Positions 36,159 to 48,700 of a stretch of DNA of 64,000 nt are shown one piece after another. Each line of letters starts with the position of its first letter. Position 1 is the first letter of the stretch. The position numbers and the translations under genes were made by a program. Under the pieces are notes generated by a model that had not been told where the DNA came from, ran no database searches, and was given only the letters and a program-made list of their open reading frames with translations. The stretch is taken from the NCBI GenBank assembly GCA_964017195.1, contig OZ024892.1:3764366-3828365 (forward strand), read 5' to 3'. The DNA comes from Siderastrea radians. Lineage: Eukaryota; Cnidaria; Anthozoa; Scleractinia; Rhizangiidae.

Positions 36159-37347
36159 ATGGGTAAACGTATTAAACGATCCAACTTCAAAACCATCGAT
36201 GGCAAAACCTACAGTTTTGACATGGACGATCACCTAAATCATGAAGATTATGACGAGGACTACATGTTGAACGAAATCTGCGACGCACTTGGAAATCATT
36301 ACAAAAATGGAGTACTCTGCGAACTGGTCATTCGAATTTGGACAAGAGACACGACTGGAATTCGCATAAACTGCTATACTGAAGTTTCTTCACAAAATAA
36401 TGCTTGTCTCTATAAATATCTAGACGAAGAATCCAAAAACAAGGGCTCCAATTATTTGGTCTGGAAGAAAAAAGGCAGCCAGGTCACCATTACCGTCTTT
36501 GGACCTTTAAAAGATGGCGAGTCTCCCGATGGAGGAAACTGTGACAGGATTTTGAGGAGCGTATATAACAAGCTGGAATCGCTGAATGATAAAACGTCTG
36601 AGAAAGAGAAACAAACAAGGTTTGAGGAAATCAAAGGCGAAATGTTTTCAGAGTATTCGGTAGCAGTGCAGGGTACTAAAAACAGAACAGATGCCAAAGA
36701 AATGGAGTTGAAAAAACTGATTTATCGAGTTTACGATAAACCAGAGGATAAAGCGACTGCCGAAAACCTGGTAAGAAAGTTAACTGCTTCACCTAGAAAA
36801 ACAATGATTAAAACAATAATAGCAGAAATAACGGCTGCAGTAACCGCAAAAATAGCAAAGAAGCCAGCTTCAAGAATAGCAGTGAAGACAGCAACGAAAG
36901 CGGCAGCTGGCAAATTTGCAGTAAAGGGGGCCCCCTTCGTTGGGGTTGGGTTTGGAATCTGGAGGCTAAGTCAAGGAGACTTAGTGGGAGCCGGAATGGA
37001 GGTCGCCTCCGGGATTGCTGCGTGTGTTCCACTGGTGGGTACAGCCGTGTCTTTGGCAATTGATGTCGGCCTCATGGGCAAAGACCTTTGTGAAGCAATA
37101 GCTGAAAGCAAGCAACATGCCCAGGTAAAATAAAATAAATGATACATTATTAATACAAAACGTCACACATGCTGTAATTGGATAAAAGCCGTGTTTTCAT
37201 TCGGCAGATAGTGAATTACTTGGGTCTCTTTTTTCCATCCATCCTTGCCGTTTTGTTTATTCTTTTAAAAAGGCTAAACTTTTTTCGAAGAAAGGAACGT
37301 AAGCAGTAACGTTCTTGTCGTTACAGTAAACATACAAGACTTGAACT

Positions 37348-37378
<31 letters not shown>

Positions 37379-37855
37379 CGATGATCGGATGATAAGGATG
37401 ATAACCTGTGTGCATGAACAATTATGAAATCTAAAAATTCAATAACCAAAATTGTGAATTTGATAATTTTCATTATTATATAGACATCTGGATATGAGCA
37501 AGTGTGCGCTCTGAATCGCTGTCCACTTATAGGCGATCAGCTAATATCCCGCTAGTGGCGAAGACGCTCGCATAACATGAAGGAAAGCATGCTACTTTAA
37601 ATGGATTTTTGTGTGTGCGTGTGTGTGTGACTTGATACAATTCTTATGATCCAGGGTTTTGGCGAGACAGAAAGAATCCAAAGGGAATTGACCGATCTCT
37701 GTGACCAGTTAGATGAGGCGGAAGCAGAGTACGAGTATTTGAAAGAAGTTTTAGAAGATACCGGACTTGGAGTTGAAAAGCTTGAACGAGAGATTTCAGC
37801 CTTGGAAAAGATCAGTTTGGTGAGGCGCCCACAGAAGAACACAAAGGCTTCATAA
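36159..37855 (+). CDS. Unrecognised protein: N-terminal globular domain, Gly-rich hydrophobic hairpin, coiled coil
   Basis: Coding exons 36159-37124 and 37655-37855 join in phase 0 (HAQ then GFGETER) to give 388 residues. Residues 1-140 are a mixed alpha/beta domain with acidic DMDDHLNHEDYDEDY and the patch CELVIRIWTRDTTGIRINC. Residues 145-210 are charged helix. Residues 215-257 are a Lys/Ala-rich amphipathic stretch. Residues 258-308 form a hydrophobic Gly-rich hairpin (FVGVGFGIWRL; GAGMEVASGIAACVPLVG; SLAIDVGLM) like the membrane-inserting hairpins of some effector proteins. Residues 325-375 form a strongly heptad-like coiled coil. The hairpin suggests membrane association and the coiled coil suggests oligomerisation; both are inference. 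No family was recognised. The start codon follows a clear acceptor (TCCTCCAG). Module A at 33.4 kb is its likely promoter. Confidence 0.8.
37349..37390 (+). repeat. (ATG)n microsatellite in the intron
   Basis: About twelve ATG/ACG triplets in the intron of the 36.2-kb gene. A (GT)n tract at 37609-37629 lies just before the exon 2 acceptor and could influence its use. Confidence 0.9.
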
Positions 37856-38325
37856 AATGTTAAGTGTCTGCCAAGACTGCATGCATGTTCTTGCATAGGG
37901 ACGCTTTACCTCCAAAAACGTTACTTTACAAACCTATCCGATGAATACATAAATTAATACCAGTTAATGACATGGAGCATTTATTTGCGTTACAGCCCCC
38001 AATGTAGTCTGGGTATTTTTAATAGCAGGTCATCCATCTTTACATGTACTGAAGATTGCAATTTATCGAGCACAGCAGTGCAGAATTAGAAGGCTCGCTG
38101 TTGGTCGAATTAATGTTCTTCTCTTGTTGCCATTTTGAATACCGAGAATACCCTGGGGACGAAACCGCGTCCAATTGTTCTTATTGCTTGATAAGAATAC
38201 TAAGTGCAACACAACAAATTCCTTAAGTTGGGAATTAAGAACGTTTGAACTTCGAGTGTGATATTGAACTAGAGTCGAACCTTTCCTTACCGACACCTCT
38301 GACTCTGTAATAAGGACACCTCCAA

Positions 38326-38464
38326 CCTAGTACGCAGGCGTTCTGTTCTCGCTCACTGGACATACCGCGAGAACGCGATCTTCCCCGGGCGATTCATTCG
38401 GTGACGTCATGACGTTTCGCGCCAAGCCGAGTGAGCGAGAGGAGGTAGCCTGGGTACTAGGCTA
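38326..38464. mobile_element. CCTAGTACCCAGGC MITE, copy 1, up to 12-bp TSD
   Basis: Ends CCTAGTACGCAGGCG and AGCCTGGGTACTAGGCTA. GGACACCTCCAA is present on both sides (38314-38325, 38465-38476). The core has paired GTTCTCGCTCAC/GTGAGCGAGA and ATTCGGTGACGTCATGACG palindromes. Sister copy at 50261-50422. Confidence 0.8.
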
Positions 38465-40005
38465 GGACACCTCCAAGATAACAGATGTCGCCTCTGTCCC
38501 TTCAGAGTCCGTAGGTTTGATGTACTTTGCTCAATTATACCTTTGACACTTTCAGAGTATGTCGATCCTTCTCTGACTCTTGTAAATACGTCTATCCATT
38601 TTTACCTCTTAGCTAATTCCTTTTTTGCTTTTAGAATGTTTTCAGTTTTGACAACAAAAATTTAAGTCTTCAAAATTGAAAAAAAAATTAAATAAATAAA
38701 ATCTTTAAAATTAAAAAAAGAAAAAAGCGTTTGTATTAACAGCTCCTGGCCTGGTTTGTCTACTCGCCTTTGATTGTTTCATTTGTTTCCGGGTGGAGAC
38801 TTTTTTAACAAAGCAATGATATGTTTGAGTGTATTTTTATATATTTTTGTACTTTTGTAATTTTTATGTTGTTGCATTACGGAATAATTTAAGAATAACT
38901 TAAATTGCCGTTAAGAGGTATATTGGTTATTGCTTTGCCATTTTAATCCGCTCACGTAGGTAATAAGCTTCACACTGTTTGGTCATCATTGTTGTGGGTC
39001 GTTTTTTTCTTTATCATTCTTCTCACAATAGTAAATAAGCATTGCCACACAGCTCGCAAACAACCGTTTGATTTTCTTACGAAACAAGATTTCATTGCTT
39101 AAACCTCTCTGATCAGGGCGATGAGTGTTGAAGTGGCAAAGTGGTGTAACAGAAAGTACCATAAAGTTACTGAAACAAGTATGTTAAGCTGAACGTACGC
39201 TCGTTGTATGTCTTGCATCATATTTGAACTGTGGGAACATCAGATTCCCTTACTGAACACTTAGCTGAGTTTGTTAAAATAAGGACCACGTTCGCTCAAG
39301 TCACGGCGCCAAGGAGATGGGGAGGCCCTGGAGTTCACTCTTTGAGTTGATGGTCGCTAAGTGTAGCCATCCGTGTCAAAAGCTTAGTGTTGTTTTGAGC
39401 CTCAAAATACAATTAGCATTGTCATTATAAGTTATAAACGCGAGGTGATCCAACAGTTGCCGGACTGAGTTTTCTTGCATTGCGAAGGGCTCCCCAAGCG
39501 GATCACTCCCGCAAAATCCTCATGTCCTGCGTCCACTGTCCATTGCGATCACATCAGACAAGTTCAGATGTTTCCTTCCTTTCTTCTCCTGGAAGTTAAT
39601 TTTATGTCCGCCTTATACAGGGTTTAGAGTCGGAATACAAATGGCCATTTAATGACCATTTTAGCTCACTTGTCGGAGTCCGAAGATGTTTAATCGGAAT
39701 TTCGGCTGCTATACGCGATATACAGCGCATGCGAGTTTGCTTATGATATAGGACTGTAGTTCTTTCAGAGCGCCTATTACCGATGCCCGCAGTTGAGAAT
39801 CCTGATAAGATATGAAACAAATAGCAATTTTGAATTGAGGTTTTAATTGGTGGTTTGTAACTAATCCCTAGAGATCCAAAAAACAATGGCATGGCGGCCA
39901 TGTTGGTGGTGTTAACAAAAGGAGATAATGAGTGACCACCAACATGGCGGGCGATGACGTAACCTGCAATCCAAGAATTACAACAGTTTTACTGCAAACT
40001 TTACT

Positions 40006-40162
40006 GCGCCTTTCCTGACTCGTCCCCAGTCGTCTTCACGACGCGTGCGGCACGGGAGCACGAGGTGTGATATAGCAAAGGGGGGCTTTCTCACTACCCA
40101 CCACACCTCGCGCTCCCATGCCGCGCACGTCAAGAAGACGACTGCTGGGGATGAGTCAGGCG
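40006..40162. mobile_element. Palindromic MITE, CGCCTTTCCTGACTCGTCCC arms
   Basis: Left arm ends CCAGTCGTCTTCACGACGCG and the right arm GACGACTGCTGGGGATGAGT mirrors it; nearly the full 157 bases can fold into one hairpin, with GGCACGGGAGCACGAGGTGT paired to CACCTCGCGCTCCCATGCCG. Confidence 0.75.
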
Positions 40163-43100
40163 TCTTTCCATGACATGCAAACTCTATATCTGAAGTTCAA
40201 CACCATGTTAACGAAGACTTAACCCTGATGAGTGGAATGGTGAAATGATGGAACAGTGGAACGGAGGAATCTCATTGGGAATATAATTTGTTTTATGTAT
40301 TTATTACCGTGTCTGGAGGCCCAGCAGCCGGGAAAGCTTTTGAAAAAACTTTATGCCCGACAGTCCGTAATTCTAAAACAACGGCTATTAAATTTGACAG
40401 CAGTTTGTTCTTGCAGTTAAAGCGGAGCTAGGAGAGAGGGTGGGCACTTAACCCAAGTTTGGTCATAGGGGTGCCGCTGAGGGTTGAAGCCCTGACCATG
40501 TTTAGGACAAAAAAAAACAAACTAAAATACCTACCCTGTGTAGGACAGCACCCTTTGTTTTAGGACTCTGCTACAGACAAAGGACAAAATACACACCCTT
40601 TCACTGACCTAGGATTCCTAAATGCTGTACAGACCATATTTAACGAGGACAAACGTGCAACCATACCCCGTTTAGGACAAGCTCTCATAAATTATATACC
40701 CTGTTTAAGGCACTGTGAACATAATGTGAGGGCTTGTTCCTCTCTTGCTAGTACGTTACAGTTCGAAATAAGAAAGAGGAAGAATACCAAAAAATACAAA
40801 AGACCGCACATGGAGGCCTCTATCGATGAGGTATGCCTTTCTAGCTTTTCGTACATTGTCACGGTTAGATTTCATTAGTTCACGAGGAATAAGTTGCATG
40901 TCAATAGCATTATGGTCGTTTGAAAGAAACTGTTCTGAGACTGCAGTAGGTTTAGAGCAATTTCCGTTGTTTGGATTTCCTGAAATAGTTCGATGGCTCC
41001 TAGTGTTCAACGAGGCTTTGGACTTATATGTCAGGTAAATCGATTTTTCACTATATCCCTACCCCTAAAAATACTGTGGCTACAGCTACTTCTTTTGACT
41101 GGCTATTCGTGACGAAGGAAGGGGTATTCGGACAACAGTTTGACCGTGGAGTTCGCAGGCTCTAGCCTGGGGTACTGGATTTTAAAGTCACGCTCAGTCA
41201 CGCCAACATTCACTCAAATGTGCGCGTCATGTCTGGCGCGCAGGCCTGTGAAGGGTTCTTGGAAAGGATCGAGATAACGTGTACGAAAATGGATCCTTTC
41301 TAGATGTGGTGGTTTTATTTGCTTTTTGGTTCGCAAGTGTCAGCAAAGTTGCTGAACCGTCAGGAGGTTAATTGACTTGTCAGGAAACATGTTAATTGTC
41401 GAATTTAAGGTTTCTTTAGACAAAAATGTAGCTGTAGAAGGACGCTGAGCACAGTGCTAACGTCTCTTCCATGTCTTCGTCCAGGCTATATTATATGGAG
41501 CATTCGATACAAGGTAAAATTGTGCTCTGATTTTCAGAATTATTTTCACGTTATTAATTCTCACGACGTTTCCTCTTTTATCTCATTTGCCATTGCGGTA
41601 TCGAACCCTGTTTTTGATCTTTGCTTCACCGTTCAACAGCTGCAGGAAAGACCAACATTTTCTGCATGAAATGAATCGGCCAACAGACGTCACTGCAGAA
41701 AAAAATAAATAGATAAATATGCGCACGGCACGACACAAGCGTAAGCGAAAGCACTAGTGAAGAGATCACATTTTCTTTTCCTTGTGCTTTCACTTTTGCT
41801 TTAATGAGTGGCGCCAATTCCAAGTGAGAAGCAGATAAGTGGTGGTGGTGGTGGTGGGGGGGGGGGGGGGTGGGGGGCTTGGGGGTTGACAGGGGGGGCT
41901 TAAACCTCCCACTTCCCATACGCTTTAATCCGGTTCCTGTTTGTTGGCTCCCACCTCTTTGCATTTTTTCGATTGCAAAATATTTTTCAGGAGCTCCTGA
42001 TATTGTGCAATGTTGCATAATTTTTCCCTGTTTCTCCTACCTTCCATCACCTTGGGAATCCTGCTTCCTGCCCTCTCTTCTCCCACCCCCCATACACCTC
42101 CAGCCCCTTTTTCCTGGTCTCCTTCCCTCCTGTCCCCCTCCACAGATAAGAATGAGTTTGTCGCACGTTCCTCTTGTAACATATTTGATTAGGTATTCAG
42201 CTACAGTTTAGATATGTTTACATTGCTTTCATTTTCAATAGAACAATCGCATTTCTTACTTCTCTACAGAAAACCAGGCGGTACTGCCACAAATATGCCT
42301 TTCTTGAACATTCTGGTCGATGAATACGCTTAAGGGGGGACAGTCTAGGTTAATTTTTAGGAAATAGGATAAGATTGAAGAAAGAAATAAAAGAGGGATA
42401 AAATTTTTATACACACCCCCAGACAGTCCACTCCACACAAGAGCACCAAGGCTGTTTGTGGACTGTTTTGGTGCCCATCTATAAATCATTAACTTCAAAT
42501 TTTAATTTTAACTCCCAATTTTCAATTTTCTTTAAATTCATCAATCCCCCTCCTCCCCCCCCCCCCCCCATTTTCCATTGGGTCCCTGTGCAGGCAGACC
42601 AGTGCTAGTGGGAGCTATGCATAGGCTCTGCTCCAGTGGCCTATCTCCCAGTGAGGGGGGTAGGGGGGGGGGGCAGAGTCACGGGCGGCCTTGTTGACAT
42701 TTTTATTTTTCATTTTGTACAATGTCACCAAACAAGTTTCAATATAGATATTTCAGGAACTAAGTGGACACAATATGTTCAATGTAAATGTGATATAATA
42801 AGAACTATAAGAAGGGATTAAAATTTTCCCACTGATAAGGATTCTATTGAATGGCATAAATTAGGTTTCTAGTGCATCTTGGCAGATCAGTCTAATTTAT
42901 TTGAAACAGTGGAGTTGAACAGTTGATATGGAATTCAGTTTTGTTGCTATTTTTTATTTAAATCCCAGCCTAGGTTTTAGCATGTGATTGAAATGGGTGG
43001 TCCAATTTTGTCTTTTTATTGACAGCCATGCGAAAGAAGCTGGGGACTTTTTGGATTAGAGTACGAACACTTATGTATAGTTATTAATAAGCAATTGATT

Positions 43101-43427
43101 GAGATTATAATTTAGAGCAGTTTCCAATTTAGTGTTGAAAGCAATGTTGTGTTTGGTTTTGCTTCACTATACTCTCTGATTCGTTGAAAAAGCTTGCACC
43201 ACTTTGAATTCCTAACCAATCAGATGTAAAACCAAATCCAGTTGTTAATTGTGTTGTTCCAGAAAATATCCATACCCCTCCCACAGAAGGCTTTTTGGTT
43301 TGAATTCCCCCACCCCTCTGGAAATTCCAGTTAAGCCCCATACTTTCCTTTAAAAAGTTTGGTTGTTGAGAACCCCCACCCCCTTGGAATTTCTAATGAC
43401 CTTCCATGGGGTGGGTATGGACTCAGA

Positions 43428-43728
43428 GCTTTTTCAGTCATTGCCCCCTGACTGTGGAATGATCTGCCCATGGCAATTAGATCTATTGATAATATGAATA
43501 TTTTTAAATCTAAGTTAAACCCTTCGTTTTTTAAAAGCAAGCTTATGCTTTGTAGCAATGTACAATGTATTTTTTTTATTTTATTATTATTATTTTTTCA
43601 AGCATTGTAAAGCGCTTAGCACTTCCATATTGTAAACGGATAAGCGCTATATTAATATTATTGTATTGTATTGTATTGTATTGTTTGTATTCTATTGTAT
43701 TGTATTGAATTGTATTGTATTGTATGGA
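43428..43728 (+). mobile_element. 3' end of a CR1/L2-type LINE with (TTGTA)n tail
   Basis: Translation gives AFSVIAP, a TGA stop, then LWNDLPMAIRSIDNMNIFKS, the conserved C-terminal tail of CR1/L2-type reverse transcriptase ORFs. It is followed by a noncoding CATTGTAAAGCGCTTAGCAC and AAGCGCTATATTAAT tail and a (TTGTA)n microsatellite, as usual for these LINEs. 5' truncated and dead because of the in-frame TGA. Confidence 0.8.
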
Positions 43729-44739
43729 TATTTTCTGGAACTGCACGTTGCCTACATGTAATTTTTGCACACTTGATGCAAATCACTTGCATTTGCTTTG
43801 ATTTCTGATTGGTCAACTTTGTATTTTGTTGTGATTGGTTAGAGTAATTGCTTTGTTTTTGGTTTTACGACTCTCATTTGAAAACCGTTCTATTGTACCA
43901 TGCTCATTCTTAGACACAACCTCAAAGTATAATAGAGGCACATCACCGACTGGTTAGGCTGCCAAACTATTAATCAGAGTGGTGCAGGATTGCTAGCTGG
44001 TGTTGTTTTGTGGCAGCCCCGAGTTCTAGTTCTCAACCACGTTTGCTTAAACCAACTTGTATGCCTGCCTCCAGTAATGTGTTCTTAACATTGTGATTTG
44101 CAGTATTTGATTTTCCATGAAAAGCCCCACACAGGAAGAAGCCAAAAAGGTTATTATCATTCTTATTATTGTTGTCATCCATCATTTTCATTATTATTTT
44201 GTTTTTTATTGTTATTATTGTATTGTTATTTTATTGTCATTTGATTGCAATTGTTATTACTTTTATCATCAAAACTCATCATTATAAAAATAATCTCCAC
44301 TGCTTTTCAACAAGACTGGGTGTGAAAACCTTGAAATCAAAAGACAGTCTTGTCACATTCATTCTCTCACCTAAGGATCCATTACACAGAATGGATAAAT
44401 AATTAAAAGCTGACTTGTGTTTTTGATTTTGTTTTTCCACCTTCCTCTCTCTTGCTTAGTTTTTGCTACGTAATTGAATTTGTGTTTTTGCATGAACAAG
44501 TTATCTTTTAATTGAAAGTTAAGGCTACATATTTAAAAGCTTCATTTAATAGTATGGTGATCTCTTGAAGAGAATTAGAATTAATTAATTAGAATTAATT
44601 AACTTTATGTGTGGAGGGGGTATAATTAATTAATAAGATACTATGCACACTCTGATTGGCTGAGAGGTGTGTGCATGACAGTATGTAAACACAGTTGTAA
44701 TGTCACGATCTCTGAGAGGACTAAAGTTGTTTTATAAAA
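43729..44739. other. Spacer upstream of the NLR gene
   Basis: AT-rich and noncoding. A GACTGGTTAGGCTGCCAAAC segment at 43949 may be another degraded tRNA-type SINE. ATTAATTAATTAG palindromes occur at 44575-44640. Confidence 0.4.
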
Positions 44740-44922
44740 GCGATAGAAAACTTTTTTTCTGTGTTTGCATAGCCTGATATAAACACTCGAGGGGTTGAGA
44801 GAATTCTCGAAAGTTATGCAAACCCTCAACTTTGTCTCAGGTTTGCGTAACTGTCTTGAATTCTCTTTACCCCTATCATGTTTATATCAGGCTATGCAAA
44901 CACGGAAAAAGTTTTCTATTGC
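44740..44922. mobile_element. Foldback MITE about 95 bp upstream of the NLR start codon
   Basis: Arms GCGATAGAAAAC...TGTTTGCATAGCCTGATATA on the left pair with TATATCAGGCTATGCAAACA...GTTTTCTATTGC on the right, about 60 bases each, around a loop with GAGAGAATTC/GAATTCTCTT. Its position makes it part of the NLR promoter or 5' leader. Confidence 0.8.
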
Positions 44923-45017
44923 TTAAATTTAAGGCATGAGACGTGTCAATTTTTTTTTTCAGTGCACTTATTTATAGTTTGCTTTGCTTCAAGGGACTTT
45001 CGTAAAGTTTCACTGCA

Positions 45018-45712
45018 ATGTCAGAAGCTGCAGAGAATAACATGGGTAGTTGTCCTAAAGGTGTTATTGGCCAACCACCTCCTCTCAGTATTAAACTGCC
45101 AAAGTTGAGTGATCTGCCTAAACAGTGCAAACCTTGGAGTGATGACCAGCTCCCAGTGGACATTCTGTTGCTGACAGTTGAGGACTGTGAGTTTCTCGCA
45201 TGTTATGCATACATGAGAAAGCCTTTTAAAAGTTATCACAAAGAGCTTGGTTATGTGCACTTTGGAAACATGGGTGAAGATGAGGATGAGCCATTGAAAA
45301 TTGCTCTGATGAAATGCTCTGAGGGTTCATCTGGTCCAGGTGGTTCTCAAACTGTTGTTAGAAATGCTGTGGTTCAACTTAGACCCAAGGCCATATATTC
45401 AGCTGGCTGCTGTGTTGGTCTAGACCGGGGAAGAACCCAGCTAGGAGATGTGGTGGTGTCCTCTAAGCTAACAACTGAAGACTTCAGAACCCCAGTGGGC
45501 AGAGACATTGCCAACCTTGTCAAACATTCAGCTGACGGCTGGGAGGCACCTTTACAAAATCCAGAAGCTTGGAAAGTACATGTTCACTGTGATGGGGAGG
45601 TTTTGAGTGGCATAGACCAGGGCACCTTTGAACGATATCATGGGTTTTACCCTAAAGCAATTGCAGTTGAAAAGGAAGGAAAAGGTTAGATTGAAACAAA
45701 ATACTTTTCAGC

Positions 45713-45749
<37 letters not shown>

Positions 45750-48700
45750 GTCATCATCATCATCATCTTTCTTGTCCTCCTCCTTCTCCTCCTCCTTCTC
45801 CTCCTCCTTCTCCTTCTTTTTCTTTTCCTTCTTCTACTTCTTCTCCTGCTCATCATCATCCCTATCCTCCTCCTACTACTTATGACTATCATCATCATCA
45901 TCGTCATCATCATCAACATCATCATCATCGTCATTGTCATCATAATCATTATCACCATCATCATCATCATAAGGATCACAAATATTAAAATTGCTCTCCA
46001 TATGCACCATCCTCATGACTTCATTACTAAGTTCAGTTCATTGTCATTGTCATCTTCACCATCACCTGAATCATCATTGTCGTCATTAACATTTTCATTC
46101 TTCTCCTCCTCTCAATCATCATGATCACCATCATTATCCTTATCATCATCATCATCATCATCATCGTTGTCGTGGTCATCATCATCTTCATCATCATCAC
46201 TATCATCCCTATCATCATCATCGTTATCATCTCATCATCGTCGTCGTCGTCATCATCATCATTGTTATCATCATCATCATTGTCGTCGTCATCATCATCA
46301 TCATCATTCCTATCATCATGATCATCTTCATCACCGTCACCATCATCGTCATCATCAACACTATCATCGTCATCGTAAGGATCATAAACAATAAAATCGC
46401 TTTACATTTTAACGTCCTCATGACACCATTGTCAAGTTCAAAATGTGAGAATCGAGTGTCGTGAAAATACAACATGTATAAGCATTGAATTATGGGTGTG
46501 AGCAGAAGCTTATCACGTAGAAGCGTGAGACGTGACCTTTATCTTTTAAACCGTGCTGCCTATTAGACGACCAATGAAATCTATGAATCATTTTTTCCCC
46601 TTAAAATAGGCTTGGATAAATTCTGCCGGCATAGTTTCGAGCAGAATAAGCCGTTTTTTAAGCGAGCATTCTGCCGGCAGAATGAAACATTTTCGAGCAT
46701 AACTAAGATATTCCGAAATCCATAGCAAAGTCACTTGTTTTTCGAGGGTCAATCTTTGATTCTCGTTTTGATCTTCGCAGCTTACCCAGCATTGTACATG
46801 GTAAAATATAATTGACTGATGTACTTGATTGCTTGCTTTTGCTCGTTATTCTTTTTGTTAGGCATTTTTGTAGCGGCCCATGATCTGAAAATCGAATGGG
46901 TGATCGTTAAAGGCGTTTCCTGTATTGCTGATGGCAGCAGGGCTCCAGATGATTCCTGGAAGTCTTTTGCCGGAGTTATGGCGGCTTCTGTTGTGTTCAA
47001 CATGTTGACTGACCCAACTGTTTTTAGACAATGGCCTCACTACCAAGGTATGTCACAGCTCCAGCTTCCCCCCCCCCCACCCCCTCGCGGTGGAAGGTAC
47101 TCCCTTGTATGGCCTACACGGGGACGTGCTGCTAGACAGCGTACGATTAGCACCTGACCCGAAATGGAACGAATTCGACTTATTTCGCCAATTTCCAATT
47201 TCTGTTTTCCTTTGATCCTTTTTTAATTTCCAAGCTGAAGATTTTATTTCTGTCGGAGAACTGTTTTATTTCGGTCTATTTCCAACCAATTTAGCGAGGA
47301 AATAGTCATGAAATCGGCCCAGAAGAAACGCTTTTTGCTAAACGTGCCAGTTTTTCAGAAAAGCAAACGGATTTTGACACAATCAAAACGATTTCACTCT
47401 TGGGCCACGGTTTACAGCATCGGTCGAGAATCGAATGTTTTTCCCGATTTTCAATAAAAGCAAAAACCACAATGACAGTTAAACGTTCTTCAAGCGTAAT
47501 TGAAAGACCTATAAAGAATTATTGGAGAATGACTGCAACTAAATTTCATTTTCTGAAGTAAAAAAAATGGATTTCCAACCAGTGATGTGATCAAATCTAA
47601 CTGAATTATTCGCTTTTGTGCATGTAAGAGAACTTATTGATTTCTAGCCAATTTCGCTAAGTTGTTGAACGAGAAAATAGTCAAAAAAATAGCCGAGAAG
47701 AGACCCATGTTTGCAAAATTTGGCAAATCCACAGCAAAGCAAACGAATTTTGACATGATAAAATAAGTTTTATCTTGTGTCAATCGCATCAGTCCAGAAA
47801 CGGAAAATATGAAAATGTTTTTTTATACGTTTTCCGGTTTTCAGTGAAAGCGAAATACTCCATGGGAGGTTTATCGTCTTTCAAGTGGAGCTCAAGTAGG
47901 AAATGAAAGGAATTACCGCAGCTTTTCATTTTCTGAAGTACTATTAGTGCACCGTTCTAACCTCCTCCTCACATCTGCAGCTTTTGTGCCGTATTAAAGT
48001 TGGTGGGGTTAGTGTCCCGCGACTGTAGTGCTTTAGAACGTCAGTTGCTTTAAAAGTGACGATAAATTATATGTTAAGTGTTAGTAAATGTCCAATATAT
48101 AAATTAATTAACAGTCAGAAATCAAGGAAAGGATTTGGCACATGTGTGGAAATTAGTTAAGGACAAAATTTTGTTCATATTTTGTGATTTTCTGTGTACA
48201 CTGCAATCTCATTTTCGCCTTTTTTTCCGACGCAGTCATGTCGCCAAATGAGGAAAGATCAACCAGTACTACTCCAAAGAGAAAGTTGCCAAGCTCTTTA
48301 GATTCCCAGAGTACTAAACGGAGCAGGCTTGCAGGTACTGTTTTGGGGGTAATGGTAGTTTATTGTAAATGAATGAATATTACAAGGCTAGACTCAGGTA
48401 GCATTTATGAATGAACTTCTCTCGGAAATTAACTGTCCAAATGTTCCAGTGTTGTGCGGGGTTACAAGGGGCTCAAATCATGATCTTGTCTCAGAAAATC
48501 ACTGTGCAAATGTTCCAGCGATTTGTGGGCTTACAAGGGGCTCAAATTATGAACTTGTCTTCGAAAATCACTGCAAATGTTCCATTGTTTTGTGGGCCTA
48601 CTAGGGGCTTAAATCGTGAGTCCACTCTTAGCATCGGCTGGAGTGACATAACTTTTCCTTTTCTGAAGGGTACTAGCAACTTACTTTTCGATAGCAGTGG

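Larger units (their letters stand above)
37856..43427. other. Intergenic spacer rich in short transposons
   Basis: No convincing gene. Contains MITEs at 38326-38464 and 40006-40162, an A-rich tract at 38670-38730, a repeat of CCTGTTTAGGACA-type units at 40430-40740 that resembles the interior of the G/C-run MITE family, and G- or C-run tracts at 41840-41905, 42547-42572 and 42655-42675. Minus-strand frames through the G-rich tracts are low complexity. Confidence 0.45.

Noticed and set aside
37349..37390. CRISPR-like regular repeat
   Set aside because: Simple ATG microsatellite; no spacer structure and the genome is metazoan.
41626..42211. Long frames through G- and C-rich tracts
   Set aside because: Poly-His/Pro and poly-Gly translations from homopolymer runs.
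45686..46475. Poly-Ser, poly-Met, poly-Ile and poly-His frames
   Set aside because: All are readings of the triplet microsatellite in NLR intron 1.
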